Assembly: GCA_025966005.1 (NCBI GenBank)
Contig: JAOPVV010000204.1
Coordinates: 1-33,016, forward strand
From: Frankiales bacterium
GTDB lineage: Bacteria; Actinomycetota; Actinomycetes; Mycobacteriales; SCTD01
Length of the DNA: 33,016 nucleotides
Reading direction: 5' to 3'
In this document: positions 1 through 9,230 of the stretch, in pieces
Position numbering within the stretch: position 1 is the first letter of the stretch
Layout: each line of letters begins with the position of its first letter
The notes under the pieces: model-generated
The model's database searches: none
What the model was told of the DNA's origin: nothing
What the model saw: the letters and a program-made list of their open reading frames with translations, nothing else
Translations under genes and position numbers: made by a program

Positions 1-1
1 T

Positions 2-232
2 CCGGCTCGGCGCGCGCCGAGCCCGGGTCGGGCCGGGGCGGTCGCGGTGGTCGCCGCTGGCCGGCTGTGGGTCACCGACCCGGCGGGCCGCCGCCTGGTC
101 TGCGCGGACCCGGTCTCGGGCGAGTCCCGGTCCGAGCGCACGGTGCCCGCGATCGGGCCGCTGGTCGCCGACGACCGGGCCGTCGTGGTGGCGACGGCCA
201 CCGGGCTGCGGTCGGTGCCGGCCGACTGCTGA
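2..232 (+). CDS. C-terminal fragment of a probable beta-propeller/PQQ-like repeat protein (5' end outside window)
   Basis: Frame is open from the first bases of the window through the stop at 232; the repeat-like 'GRLWVTDPAGRRLVCADPVSGE' resembles propeller blades. Confidence 0.5.
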   Translation, partial: PARRAPSPGRAGAVAVVAAGRLWVTDPAGRRLVCADPVSGESRSERTVPAIGPLVADDRAVVVATATGLRSVPADC

Positions 233-239
233 GCCGGTC

Positions 240-1313
240 CTAGTCGGACGTGGTGCAGGCGGCGTCCAGCGCGTGGCACGCGTCCGACGGGAGCAGGACG
301 CCGGTCGGGAGCGAGCTGCCGGTGAACAGGTCGGCCGTCGGGCCGCCGGCCAGCGCGTCCGCGGCCAGGACGATCGCGGCGGACGTCCAGGACGACCGCT
401 CGACCGGCCAGCGCACGCCCTCGTCGAAGACCAGGCCGGTCCAGTACGAGCCGTCGTCCTCGCGCAGGTGCTGCACGTCGGTCAGCAGGCGCAGCGCCCG
501 GTCGTGCTCGCCCAGCGCCATCAGCGACAGCGCCAGCTCGGCGGTCTCGGCGCCGGTGACCCACGGCCGGTCGGCGACGCAGCGCGCGCCCACGTCGGCC
601 ACGACGAACTCGTCCCACCGGTCGGCGAGCAGCTGCAGTCCGGCCTCGCCGCGGACGGCACCGCCGAGCACCGGGTAGTACCAGTCCATCGAGAAGCGGC
701 TCTTGTCGAGGAACACCTCGGGGTGGTGGGCGACGGCGTGCTGGAGCAGCCCGGCGGCGACCTCCCAGCCCGGCTGCTCCTCCCCTACCAGCTCGGCCAG
801 GGCGATGCCGCAGCGCAGCGACTGGTAGCTCGACGACGAGCCGGTCAGCAGCGCGTCGCCGGTCACGACGCCCTCCGGGTCGCGGCACCACGCGAGCTGC
901 CCGCCGGGCAGCTGGGCGGACACGACGAGGTCGAGCGCCCGCTGCACGGTCGGCCACATCAGGTCGACGAACGCCCGGTCGCCGGTGACGGTCCACCACT
1001 GCCACACGCCCACGGCGACGTAGGCGACCTGGTTGGTGTCGACGGTCGGGTCGAGCACCGCCTCGCCGTCGTACTTGGTGCGCCAGGCGCCGTCCGCCTC
1101 CTGCGTGCGCCGCATCCAGGCGTACGCCGCGGCCGCCTCGTCGAGCCGGCCGCCGAGCACGAGCGCCATCGCGCACTCGACGTGGTCCCACGGGTCGGTG
1201 TGGCCGTCGGGCCAGGGCAGCGCGCCGGTCGGGTGCTGGGCGGCGGCGATCGCCTCGACGGTCTGCGTCAGCTGGGCCGCGGTCAGGACGCCCGGGAGGT
1301 CACGCAGCAGCAC
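240..1313 (-). CDS. Prenyltransferase/squalene-oxidase-repeat-like or alpha/alpha-barrel glycosidase-like protein
   Basis: 357 aa, helical-barrel-like sequence (AMALVLGGRLDEAAAAYAWMRRTQEADGAWRTKYDG); next to a methyltransferase and a GT4 glycosyltransferase in the same direction. Confidence 0.7.
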   Translation of the reverse strand: MLLRDLPGVLTAAQLTQTVEAIAAAQHPTGALPWPDGHTDPWDHVECAMALVLGGRLDEAAAAYAWMRRTQEADGAWRTKYDGEAVLDPTVDTNQVAYVAVGVWQWWTVTGDRAFVDLMWPTVQRALDLVVSAQLPGGQLAWCRDPEGVVTGDALLTGSSSSYQSLRCGIALAELVGEEQPGWEVAAGLLQHAVAHHPEVFLDKSRFSMDWYYPVLGGAVRGEAGLQLLADRWDEFVVADVGARCVADRPWVTGAETAELALSLMALGEHDRALRLLTDVQHLREDDGSYWTGLVFDEGVRWPVERSSWTSAAIVLAADALAGGPTADLFTGSSLPTGVLLPSDACHALDAACTTSD

Positions 1314-2025
1314 GGGACGGCTTCCTGAGGTAGTGCACCAGGCTCTTGCCGATGAACGGGTCGAGCAGCTTCTCGCTCATCCGGGTCAGCCTCGGCGCCT
1401 TCATCATGTCCCAGACCAGCAAGCGGTGGTACGCCTTGACGGCCGGGTTGTCGCCGTCGGTGACACCGACGGCGCACTTGAGCCACCAGTACGGCGAGTG
1501 CAGCGCGTGGGTGTGGTGGCTCTCGACCGGCTCGAGGCCGACGGCGGTCAGCCGGCGCAGCAGCTCGGTGCCGCGGTAGATCCGGACGTGACCGCCCTCG
1601 GCCTCGTGGTAAGCGCTCGACAGCGCCCAGCAGACCAGCTCGGGCCCCCAGCGCGGCACCGTGACGGCCATCAGCCCGCCGGGCTTGAGAACCCGGGTCA
1701 GCTCGGCCATGGCGCGGCTGTCCTGGGGCAGGTGCTCCAGCACCTCGGAGCAGACGACGTAGTCGAACGTCGCGTCGGCGAACGGCAGGGCGTACGCGGT
1801 GCCGCGCACGGCGGCGGCGGTCGCGCCCTCGGGCACCTCGCCCTCGTCCCGCATCGCCGTGAACATGCCGGCGACGTCCTTGAGCTCCGCGGCGTCCATG
1901 TCCAGGGCGGTGACGTGTGCGCCGCGGCGCAGCAGCGCGAACGCGTGCCGCCCACCTCCGCAGCCCATGTCGAGCACCCGATCGCCGGGGCCGACGGGGA
2001 AGCGGTCGAAGTCGACGGTGAGCAC
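1300..2025 (-). CDS. Class I SAM-dependent methyltransferase
   Basis: VLDMGCGGGRHAFAL motif I, 'FDYVVCSEVLEHLPQ', 'RVLKPGGLMAVTVP'. GTG start at 2023-2025 overlaps the upstream GT stop; the 942-aa ORF in this frame is over-extended. Confidence 0.88.
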   Translation of the reverse strand: MLTVDFDRFPVGPGDRVLDMGCGGGRHAFALLRRGAHVTALDMDAAELKDVAGMFTAMRDEGEVPEGATAAAVRGTAYALPFADATFDYVVCSEVLEHLPQDSRAMAELTRVLKPGGLMAVTVPRWGPELVCWALSSAYHEAEGGHVRIYRGTELLRRLTAVGLEPVESHHTHALHSPYWWLKCAVGVTDGDNPAVKAYHRLLVWDMMKAPRLTRMSEKLLDPFIGKSLVHYLRKPSRAAA

Positions 2026-3299
2026 TACTTCTCCTCGTTCACGACGGTGCGGTACCAGGCGACGGTCTTCTCGGCGACCGCCCGCCACGTGTAGAACTCG
2101 ACCACGCGCGCGCGTCCGGCGGCGCCGAGCCGGGCTGCGAGCTCGGGGTCGTCGAGCACCCGACCGATGGCAGCGGCGAGGGCCTCCGGGTCGCCCGGCG
2201 GGACGTGCAGGGCGCTGACGCCGTCCGGTCCGACGACCTCGGGCAGCGCGCCGGCGGTGGTCGCGACCAGCGGCGTCGCGCAGGCCAGCGTCTCGATGGC
2301 CGGCAGGCTGAAGCCCTCGTACAGGCTCGGGACGACCGCGACCTCGGCGGAGCCGAACAGCTCGACCAGCTCGGCCTCGGGGACGCCGAACACGAAGCGG
2401 ACGCAGTCGGCGATCCCGAGCCGGTCGATCGCCGCCGCCGCGGCGCCGCCCGGCTTCGGACGGCCGACGACGACGAGCTCGACGTCGCGCTCGGTGCGCA
2501 GCTTGGCGACCGCTTCGAGCAGCGGCACGAGGCCCTTGAGCGGGACGTCGGCGCTGGCGGTGGCGACGATCCGGCCGGGCACGCGCGGCGCGGTCGGCGG
2601 GCGGAAGACGTCGACCTCGACGCCGACCGGCACGACCGTGAGCTTCTCGGCGGGGACGCGGAAGTCGCGGACGATGTCGACGAAGGAGTTCTGGCTGACC
2701 GTCATCACGGCCGGCATGCGGCGCACGACCCGGCCCTGCATGCGCAGGAAGGAGTACCAGCGGCGGGTGCTCAGCCGCTTCTTGATCCCCTGCGTGCGGG
2801 CGGCGACGATGTCGTGGCGCCGGTCCTCGGTGATCGGGTGGTGGACGTTGGCCACGACGGTGAAGCCGGCCCGCTGCAGCAGCAGCATCCCGTAGCCCAG
2901 TGTCTGGTTGTCGTGCACCAGGTCGAACTCGCCCTGGCGGCCCTTGAGCGCCTTGGCCGCGCGCAGGCTGAACGTCAGCGGTTCCGGGAAGGCGGCCGTG
3001 CACATCATCAGGAACTCGAGGACGTCGGTCGCCGAGCGGAACTCGCGCAGGTGCGGCACCCGGAACGGGTCGGGCTCGCGGTAGAGGTCGAGGCTGGGCA
3101 GCGTGGTCAGCGCAGGACCGGGGTCGAGCTCGGGGTACGGGGGTCCGCTGACGACCTCCACGCTGTGCCCGAGGGCGACGAGCTCGCGGCTGAGCGCGCG
3201 GACGTAGACGCCCTGGCCGCCGCAGTGCGGCTTGCTGCGGTAGGAGAGGAGCGCGATGCGCAGCGGCCGTCCGCCGTCCGCTGCTGTCTGTGCCTGCAC
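2025..3299 (-). CDS. Glycosyltransferase family 4 protein
   Basis: 424 aa; N-terminal 'GGQGVYVRALSRELVALGHSVEVVSG' and C-terminal 'VVPSLYEGFSLPAIETLACATPLVAT' GT4 signature. Confidence 0.92.
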   Translation of the reverse strand: MQAQTAADGGRPLRIALLSYRSKPHCGGQGVYVRALSRELVALGHSVEVVSGPPYPELDPGPALTTLPSLDLYREPDPFRVPHLREFRSATDVLEFLMMCTAAFPEPLTFSLRAAKALKGRQGEFDLVHDNQTLGYGMLLLQRAGFTVVANVHHPITEDRRHDIVAARTQGIKKRLSTRRWYSFLRMQGRVVRRMPAVMTVSQNSFVDIVRDFRVPAEKLTVVPVGVEVDVFRPPTAPRVPGRIVATASADVPLKGLVPLLEAVAKLRTERDVELVVVGRPKPGGAAAAAIDRLGIADCVRFVFGVPEAELVELFGSAEVAVVPSLYEGFSLPAIETLACATPLVATTAGALPEVVGPDGVSALHVPPGDPEALAAAIGRVLDDPELAARLGAAGRARVVEFYTWRAVAEKTVAWYRTVVNEEK

Positions 3300-3427
3300 G
3301 CTGCTCCTCTGATCCTGGAGCGCACAGGCTACCTACTGTCGGGTAACAGCCGTTCACGTGCCGCGACTGGCGGGCAGAGCCCGATCGGCCCTTGCCCGTC
3401 GCCGCCCTGGTGCGCTGCTGATACTGC

Positions 3428-3700
3428 TGTGCGAGCACCCGGAACTGCGACCACGGAATGCCGCTGAGCATGCTTCGTGTCACAGTGCTGTCCCAGTCGG
3501 CGGTGCGCCGGTCCTGCACGTAGACCTTCGACGAGCCCGAGTTGCCGACCACGTACATGCCGTACTCCTGCAGAGCCCGGCCGCTGTCGGTGAGCGCCGG
3601 GTTCAACTGCAGCCGGCTCCCCTCGGGGACGCCCTGTCCCCCGACGCCGCCGAGTTGGCCCCGTCGGACTTGCGCGCCGGGTAGACGAATTCTGGTGACG
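3428..3700 (-). pseudogene. Decayed C-terminal fragment of a secreted actinobacterial protein
   Basis: Two frames join to one protein-like sequence: 'PPSPEFVYPARKSDGANSAAS' in one frame, then 'GVPEGSRLQLNPALTDSGRALQEYGMYVVGNSGSSKVYVQDRRTADWDSTVTRSMLSGIPWSQFRVL' in another. No start, no proper stop. Confidence 0.6.
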
Positions 3701-3764
3701 GCGGGTGGTAGACGCTGCGGCGCCCGGCTGGTATCGGCCGGCGGCCTGACACCTCTGTCACGGG

Positions 3765-5045
3765 GTGACGCCCTCGACGCTCGTCCGCAGCACGGCTGGG
3801 CTCGCTGCTCTGGCGCTGGCCTGCGCCTGCGGAGCCGCACCCAGCCCTGATCGGGCCGTGAGCCACCCGCTCTCGACCCACGCACCGGCCGCTGCCGGCC
3901 CTCGCGTCCAGACGACCGCCGTCGAACTGCGCAGCGGGCTGCAGATGCTGCTGGGAGAGCACGTCCGCCTGACCGTCGTCCTGATGCGGGAGCGCATCGC
4001 CGGCGTCGACGAGCGGACCCAGGCCACGGTCGTCTCCGTGGACCGCAACGCCGACGAGCTGAGCGCGGTGATCGGTGAGCTGTACGGAAAGGACGCCGCG
4101 GCGTCGTTCGGTCAGCTCTGGGCGGCACACGTGCGACAGCTCCAGGACTACGCGGCCGGGCTGGTCGACCGGGACGAGGCAGCGAAGCAGCAGGCCCGCT
4201 CGCGGTTGCAGGTGACGGAAGGTGACATCGGGCGGCTGCTGTCGTCGGCCGTGCAGGCGGCTCTGACTCCGGAGCAGGTCGAGGATGCGATCCGCATGCA
4301 CGTCGACACGCTGCTCGCCCAGGCCGACGCCTACGCCGCGAAGGACTGGACCCGCGCCTACGAGGTCGGCCGGGAGTGCTTCAGCCACATGCTCATGACG
4401 GCGGACGTCCTCGCCGGTCCGATCGCCGCCTCACAGGGGCTCCCGGTCACCGAGCTGCAGGCCCCCCGCAGGCTGTTGCAGTCGGCGTTGAGCCGACTGC
4501 TGGCGGAGCACATGGGGCTGATGGTCGAGGCGATGCGGGCCGCCGCGGACCGGGCCCCAGAGCTGCAGGCCGCCACGACCACACTCAACGCCAACACGTC
4601 CGAGCTGGCGACCGCCATGAGAGCGCTGTACGGCGACATCGCCGCCCGTCGGTTCCTGCAGGTCTGGGCCGGTCACGTCGAAGGCCTGGTCGCGTACGCC
4701 ACGGCGACCGCAGGGGGCGACGAGGGCGCCCGGTCGTCCTCCGGCGAGGCGCTGGACCGCTTTGCGGGCGAGATCGGCGCGTTCCTGTCCACCGCGACGG
4801 ACGGTCGCCTGCCTGCGGCCGAGCTGACCGCTGCCGTCACGGCGCACGACCGGGATCTCACGAGTCTCACGGACGCCTGGGCCGCGAAGGACTTCAGCCG
4901 CGCCCAGGAGCTGTCCGCCTCGGGTTACCGGCACATGTTCACGCTGGCCGAGACGCTCGCCGAGGCCGTGGGCGACGAGGTCGCCGCCGGTCTTCCCCGA
5001 GGCGGAGCGCAGACCGGCGGAGGCGGCACCGTCGGCGAGTCCTGA
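3765..5045 (+). CDS. Putative lipoprotein with two tandem homologous helical domains
   Basis: 426 aa; hydrophobic leader with Cys (LAALALACACGAA). Two ~173-aa units share '.LL.EH..L.V..MR', 'LYG..AA..F.Q.WA.HV..L..YA', 'A.AAKD..RA.E....G..HM...A..LA'. Confidence 0.8.
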   Translation: MTPSTLVRSTAGLAALALACACGAAPSPDRAVSHPLSTHAPAAAGPRVQTTAVELRSGLQMLLGEHVRLTVVLMRERIAGVDERTQATVVSVDRNADELSAVIGELYGKDAAASFGQLWAAHVRQLQDYAAGLVDRDEAAKQQARSRLQVTEGDIGRLLSSAVQAALTPEQVEDAIRMHVDTLLAQADAYAAKDWTRAYEVGRECFSHMLMTADVLAGPIAASQGLPVTELQAPRRLLQSALSRLLAEHMGLMVEAMRAAADRAPELQAATTTLNANTSELATAMRALYGDIAARRFLQVWAGHVEGLVAYATATAGGDEGARSSSGEALDRFAGEIGAFLSTATDGRLPAAELTAAVTAHDRDLTSLTDAWAAKDFSRAQELSASGYRHMFTLAETLAEAVGDEVAAGLPRGGAQTGGGGTVGES

Positions 5046-5046
5046 C

Positions 5047-5637
5047 GTGCGACGAGCGCTCGTCGTCACCGGGCTCGTGCTCGCCTCCGGCTGCAGCGCA
5101 CCGGCGTCCGAGCGGGCGTCCGCGCCGCCCACAGGGCTCTCGTCGCCAGCGGCCCGCAGCACTCCGGGCTTCCGCTCGGTGCAGGAGTTGCCCGCTGCGT
5201 CCGACCCGGTCCGGGTTCGGGTACCCCGGATCAGCGTGGACGCCGCAGTCGAGGAGCTCGGGCGATTGCCGGACGGCACGGTCGACGTCCCCCGGCAGTG
5301 GCAGCAGGTCGGTTGGTACGCCGAGGGCCCTCGTCCGGGAGAGGCCGGACCCGCCGTGCTGCTCGGCCACGTGGACTCGAAGGCGGGACCGGCGGTCTTC
5401 TACCGTCTGCGCGAACTGCGACCGGGCGACCGCGTCGAGGTGGTGACCGCCACCGGAGCGGCGCTCGGGTTCGTGGTCCGACGCGTGGCGCGGTACCCCA
5501 AGGACGAGTTCCCCACCGACGAGGTCTACCTGCCGACGCTCCGCCGCGAGGTCCGGCTCGTGACCTGCGGGGGCACCTTCGACCGCGGCAGCGGCCACTA
5601 CCGGGACAACGTGATCGCGTTCGCCGAGGCCGCCTGA
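5047..5637 (+). CDS. Class F sortase
   Basis: 196 aa; 'RVRVPRISVDAAVEELG', 'GPAVLLGHVDSKAGPAVFYRLRELRPGD', catalytic-type 'VRLVTCGG' (TLxTC-like) and downstream Arg; starts 1 nt after the upstream lipoprotein stop. Confidence 0.9.
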   Translation: MRRALVVTGLVLASGCSAPASERASAPPTGLSSPAARSTPGFRSVQELPAASDPVRVRVPRISVDAAVEELGRLPDGTVDVPRQWQQVGWYAEGPRPGEAGPAVLLGHVDSKAGPAVFYRLRELRPGDRVEVVTATGAALGFVVRRVARYPKDEFPTDEVYLPTLRREVRLVTCGGTFDRGSGHYRDNVIAFAEAA

Positions 5638-5662
5638 CGCCCACTCGCAGGACACCAGCGGG

Positions 5663-6073
5663 TCATCCCCGGCAGCCGCTGGCGACCTGCTCGAACCGCT
5701 GGGTCAGCACGTCCAGCTCGACGGAGCGCTCAGCGCCCTCCGTCAGGAGGGGCGCCGAGAGCTGGAGGGCCTGTTCCGGTGTTACACGCCGCGCCCGCAA
5801 GTCGTTCAGCACGTCCGTGTGGGCTGAGAGGGCGACGTCGACCTCCCTGGCCACGGCCAGCGCCTCGACTGCCCGGTCCACGGCGGCGACGCAGCCCTGC
5901 GGCTCGGTCGACTCAGCGGCCGCTGGGCTGTCGGCCGGTACTGCAGCTGCGCTCGACCGGTCGAGGACGAACCCCAGGCCGAGACCCAGGACGAGTGCCG
6001 TCGCCAACGCCAGTGCTGCCGCGGGCAGGGCGAGAAAAGCCCGGTCGTCGTCGTCGAACCCGAGGACCTGCAC
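5663..6073 (-). CDS. Small single-TM hypothetical protein
   Basis: VQVLGFDDDDRAFLALPAAALALATALVLGLGLGFVLDRSS... ; GTG start chosen at 6071-6073 because upstream frame sequence is antisense shadow of uvrB. Confidence 0.6.
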   Translation of the reverse strand: MQVLGFDDDDRAFLALPAAALALATALVLGLGLGFVLDRSSAAAVPADSPAAAESTEPQGCVAAVDRAVEALAVAREVDVALSAHTDVLNDLRARRVTPEQALQLSAPLLTEGAERSVELDVLTQRFEQVASGCRG

Positions 6074-6141
6074 TCCGCCGCTCCCGTGTCTCCCCGGATG
6101 ACCAGAGGTGCGCGAACGTGGACGAGATACCGGTTCGACCG

Positions 6142-8274
6142 CTATCGCACCCCGGCGGCGTCCATCCCGCGCATCTCCTTCTTCAGCTCGTTCACCTCGT
6201 CGCGCAGCCGCGCGGCCAGCTCGAACTTCAGGTCGCGGGCCGCCTCGTGCATCTGGTCGGACAGCTGCTGGATCAGCATGGCCAGCTCGGCCCGCGGCAT
6301 CCCGGCCAGCTCCTTGGCGTGCGTGCCGGCGCCGCCGGGCGAGCTCATGCCGGGCACCGGCGCCTTGCCGCGCGTCGCGTTGCGGCCGCTGAGCAGCTCG
6401 GGGTCGTCGCGGACGATGTCGTCGAGGATGTCGGCGATCCGCTTGCGCAGCGGCTGCGGGTCGACGCCCTTCTCGAGGTTGTAGGCGACCTGCTTGGCCC
6501 GCCGGCGGCTGGTCTCGTCGATCGCCTTGGCCATCGACGGCGTGATCTTGTCGGCGTACATGTGGACCTGGCCCGACACGTTGCGGGCGGCCCGGCCGAT
6601 CGTCTGGATCAGCGACGTGCCGGAGCGCAGGAAGCCCTCCTTGTCGGCGTCGAGGATCGCGACCAGCGACACCTCCGGCAGGTCGAGGCCCTCGCGCAGC
6701 AGGTTGATGCCGACGAGGACGTCGTAGTGGCCCTGCCGCAGCTCCTTGAGCAGCTCGATGCGGCGGATGGTGTCGACCTCGGAGTGCAGGTAGCGCACCC
6801 GGATGCCCAGCTCGAGCAGGTAGTCGGTGAGGTCCTCGCTCATCTTCTTGGTCAGCGTCGTGACGAGCACGCGCTCGTCGCGCTCGGCCCGCAGGCGGAT
6901 CTCGTGCACGAGGTCGTCGATCTGCCCCTTCGTCGGCTTCACGACGATCTCCGGGTCGACCAGGCCGGTCGGCCGGATGACCTGCTCGACCACGTCGGAC
7001 TTCACCCGGCTCAGCTCGTACGGCCCGGGCGTCGCCGACAGGTAGACGGTCTGGCCGGTCCGCTCGAGGAACTCCTCCCACTTGAGAGGGCGGTTGTCCA
7101 TCGCGCTGGGCAGCCGGAAGCCGTGGTCGACCAGCGTCGACTTGCGCGAGCGGTCGCCCTCGTACATCGCGCCGATCTGCGGCACCGTCACGTGCGACTC
7201 GTCGAGGACGAGCAGGAAGTCCTCGGGGAAGTAGTCGAGCAGCGTGTGCGGGGCCGTGCCCTGCGGCCGGCCGTCGATGTGGCGGCTGTAGTTCTCGATG
7301 CCGTTGCAGAAGCCGACCTGGCGCATCATCTCGACGTCGTAGGTCGTGCGCATCCGCAGCCGCTGCGCCTCCAGCAGCTTGCCCTGCGCCTCCATCTCGG
7401 CCAGCCGGTCGGCCAGCTCGAGCTCGATGCCCTTGACCGCGCGCTCCATCCGCTCCGGACCCGCCACGTAGTGGGTGGCCGGGAACACGAAGACCTCCTC
7501 GTGCTCGGCCACCACCTCGCCGGTCAGCGGATGCAGCGTCATGACCTTCTCGATCTCGTCGCCGAACATCTCGATCCGGACGGCGAGCTCCTCGTACACC
7601 GGGAAGATCTCGACGGTGTCGCCGCGCACGCGGAAGGTGCCGCGGGTGAACGCCAGGTCGTTGCGGGTGTACTGGACGTCGACGAAGCGGCGCAGCAGCT
7701 TGTCGCGCTCGATCGTGTCGCCGACAGTCAGCCGGACCATCCGGTCGACGTACTCCTGCGGCGTTCCGAGGCCGTAGATGCAGGACACCGAGGCCACCAC
7801 GATGACGTCGCGCCGGGTCAGCAGGCTCATCGTCGCCGAGTGGCGCAGCCGCTCGACCTCCTCGTTGATCGAAGAGTCCTTCTCGATGTAGGTGTCGGTC
7901 TGCGGGACGTACGCCTCGGGCTGGTAGTAGTCGTAGTACGAGACGAAGTACTCCACCGCGTTGTGCGGCAGCAGCTCGCGGAACTCGTTGGCCAGCTGGG
8001 CCGCCAGCGTCTTGTTGGGCGCCATCACCAGGGTGGGGCGCTGCACGTTCTCGACCAGCCAGGCGGTCGTCGCGCTCTTGCCGGTGCCGGTCGCACCGAG
8101 CAGCACGACGTCGGGCTCGCCCTTGCGCAGCCGGGCCTCGAGGTCGGCGATCGCGGTCGGCTGGTCACCGGCCGGCGAGTAGTCGCTGACCACCTCGAAG
8201 CGGCGGGTCGAGCGCTTCAGGTCAGTCGCGAGCCGGGGGACGGAGGGCATCGCGCCGTGGGGTGCTGGGGTCAC
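6142..8274 (-). CDS. uvrB: Excinuclease ABC subunit UvrB
   Basis: 710 aa; '[14 protein letters not shown]' Walker A, '[31 protein letters not shown]', '[26 protein letters not shown]', C-terminal UVR motif. Confidence 0.98.
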   Translation of the reverse strand: MTPAPHGAMPSVPRLATDLKRSTRRFEVVSDYSPAGDQPTAIADLEARLRKGEPDVVLLGATGTGKSATTAWLVENVQRPTLVMAPNKTLAAQLANEFRELLPHNAVEYFVSYYDYYQPEAYVPQTDTYIEKDSSINEEVERLRHSATMSLLTRRDVIVVASVSCIYGLGTPQEYVDRMVRLTVGDTIERDKLLRRFVDVQYTRNDLAFTRGTFRVRGDTVEIFPVYEELAVRIEMFGDEIEKVMTLHPLTGEVVAEHEEVFVFPATHYVAGPERMERAVKGIELELADRLAEMEAQGKLLEAQRLRMRTTYDVEMMRQVGFCNGIENYSRHIDGRPQGTAPHTLLDYFPEDFLLVLDESHVTVPQIGAMYEGDRSRKSTLVDHGFRLPSAMDNRPLKWEEFLERTGQTVYLSATPGPYELSRVKSDVVEQVIRPTGLVDPEIVVKPTKGQIDDLVHEIRLRAERDERVLVTTLTKKMSEDLTDYLLELGIRVRYLHSEVDTIRRIELLKELRQGHYDVLVGINLLREGLDLPEVSLVAILDADKEGFLRSGTSLIQTIGRAARNVSGQVHMYADKITPSMAKAIDETSRRRAKQVAYNLEKGVDPQPLRKRIADILDDIVRDDPELLSGRNATRGKAPVPGMSSPGGAGTHAKELAGMPRAELAMLIQQLSDQMHEAARDLKFELAARLRDEVNELKKEMRGMDAAGVR

Positions 8275-8336
8275 CGCTCAACGGTACGTCTCGGGTACGA
8301 CAGTCCTGCCGGTGCGCGCCGACCGGACCACTGCGC

Positions 8337-9230
8337 TCACTCCCTGGCGACGGCGAAGTCGTCGAGCTGCACCGAGCCCCGGGCAGGCACGGAGGCCACG
8401 CTGACCGAGATCTCCAGGCTGCTTCCGTAGGCGGTCCGTGAGGAGGTCAGCCCCACCAACGCCCATGCGGGGGTCAGGGCCGATTCGACCTGCTGCGTGC
8501 TGAGGAACTGGCCGCCGGCAGCGCGCTCGCGGACCGTCAGCGTGAGCACCGCCCCGTCTGCGCCGGCAGACCGGACCCAGACCCCGACCCGGTAACTGGC
8601 GCCCCGGCCCGTGCGGGTCACCGTGTCCTTCGGGGCCGTGGCGGCCACCGTCGCAGGGGACCCGGTCGCGTTGCGCACCTCGAGAGCCCCCGGGCCGTCG
8701 TGCCCGGTCGGCACCAGGACGAGCGCGGTTGCTGGTCCGGCTGCGGTCCACTCACTCGTGCGGCCCGCGAAGGTCGGGTTGCCCACTGGACAGGTGGCGG
8801 CGAAACCGCCCAGCGTACCCAGCGTGTCCGCGACCACGTCCGCGTACGCCGCGATGCTGCGGTCGTCGGCCACGGCGAGGTAGGCCCGCAACGCGTCGGC
8901 GACGTCCTGCAGCGCGTGCTCGACCGCCTCGTCGCCGGCGGCCCGGGCTTCGCCCTGGAGCCTGACTAGGGCAGCGGTGAGTGCAGGCACGGCACCTCGC
9001 GGATCGCGCGCCCCGCCCGCGAGCGCGGACACGTCCTTCAGCGTCGCACCGACGAGCGGCTGAGCCCGTGCGCACGCCGACAGGGCCGGCCCCGGCGGGA
9101 CGCTCCTCCCCCCCGGGGCGCCCACGCCCGACGTGGTCGAGACCGTGTCGGCTCCGACGGCACCACAGCCGGTCATCAGAAGCAGCGCGAGCCCGGCGCA
9201 CCAGCCCACCCGTCGGCTCGGAGCGGTCAT
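8337..9230 (-). CDS. Lipoprotein with C-terminal carbohydrate-binding-module-like domain
   Basis: Lipobox 'LALLLMTGCGAVG'; C-terminal beta-rich 'GALEVRNATG...YRVGVWVRSAGA...SVQLDDFAV' resembles CBM4/9. ATG overlaps upstream stop (ATGA). Confidence 0.75.
   Translation of the reverse strand: MTAPSRRVGWCAGLALLLMTGCGAVGADTVSTTSGVGAPGGRSVPPGPALSACARAQPLVGATLKDVSALAGGARDPRGAVPALTAALVRLQGEARAAGDEAVEHALQDVADALRAYLAVADDRSIAAYADVVADTLGTLGGFAATCPVGNPTFAGRTSEWTAAGPATALVLVPTGHDGPGALEVRNATGSPATVAATAPKDTVTRTGRGASYRVGVWVRSAGADGAVLTLTVRERAAGGQFLSTQQVESALTPAWALVGLTSSRTAYGSSLEISVSVASVPARGSVQLDDFAVARE

Noticed and set aside
1300-4128. 942-aa minus-strand ORF as a single protein
   Set aside because: Only the C-terminal ~240 aa is a real methyltransferase; the rest is out-of-frame GT4 sequence and intergenic sequence, with a pseudogene fragment inside.
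5779-8430. 883-aa plus-strand ORF covering uvrB
   Set aside because: Antisense shadow ORF typical of very high GC DNA; composition (RRHDQLLV... repeats) is not protein-like, and uvrB on the other strand is unambiguous.
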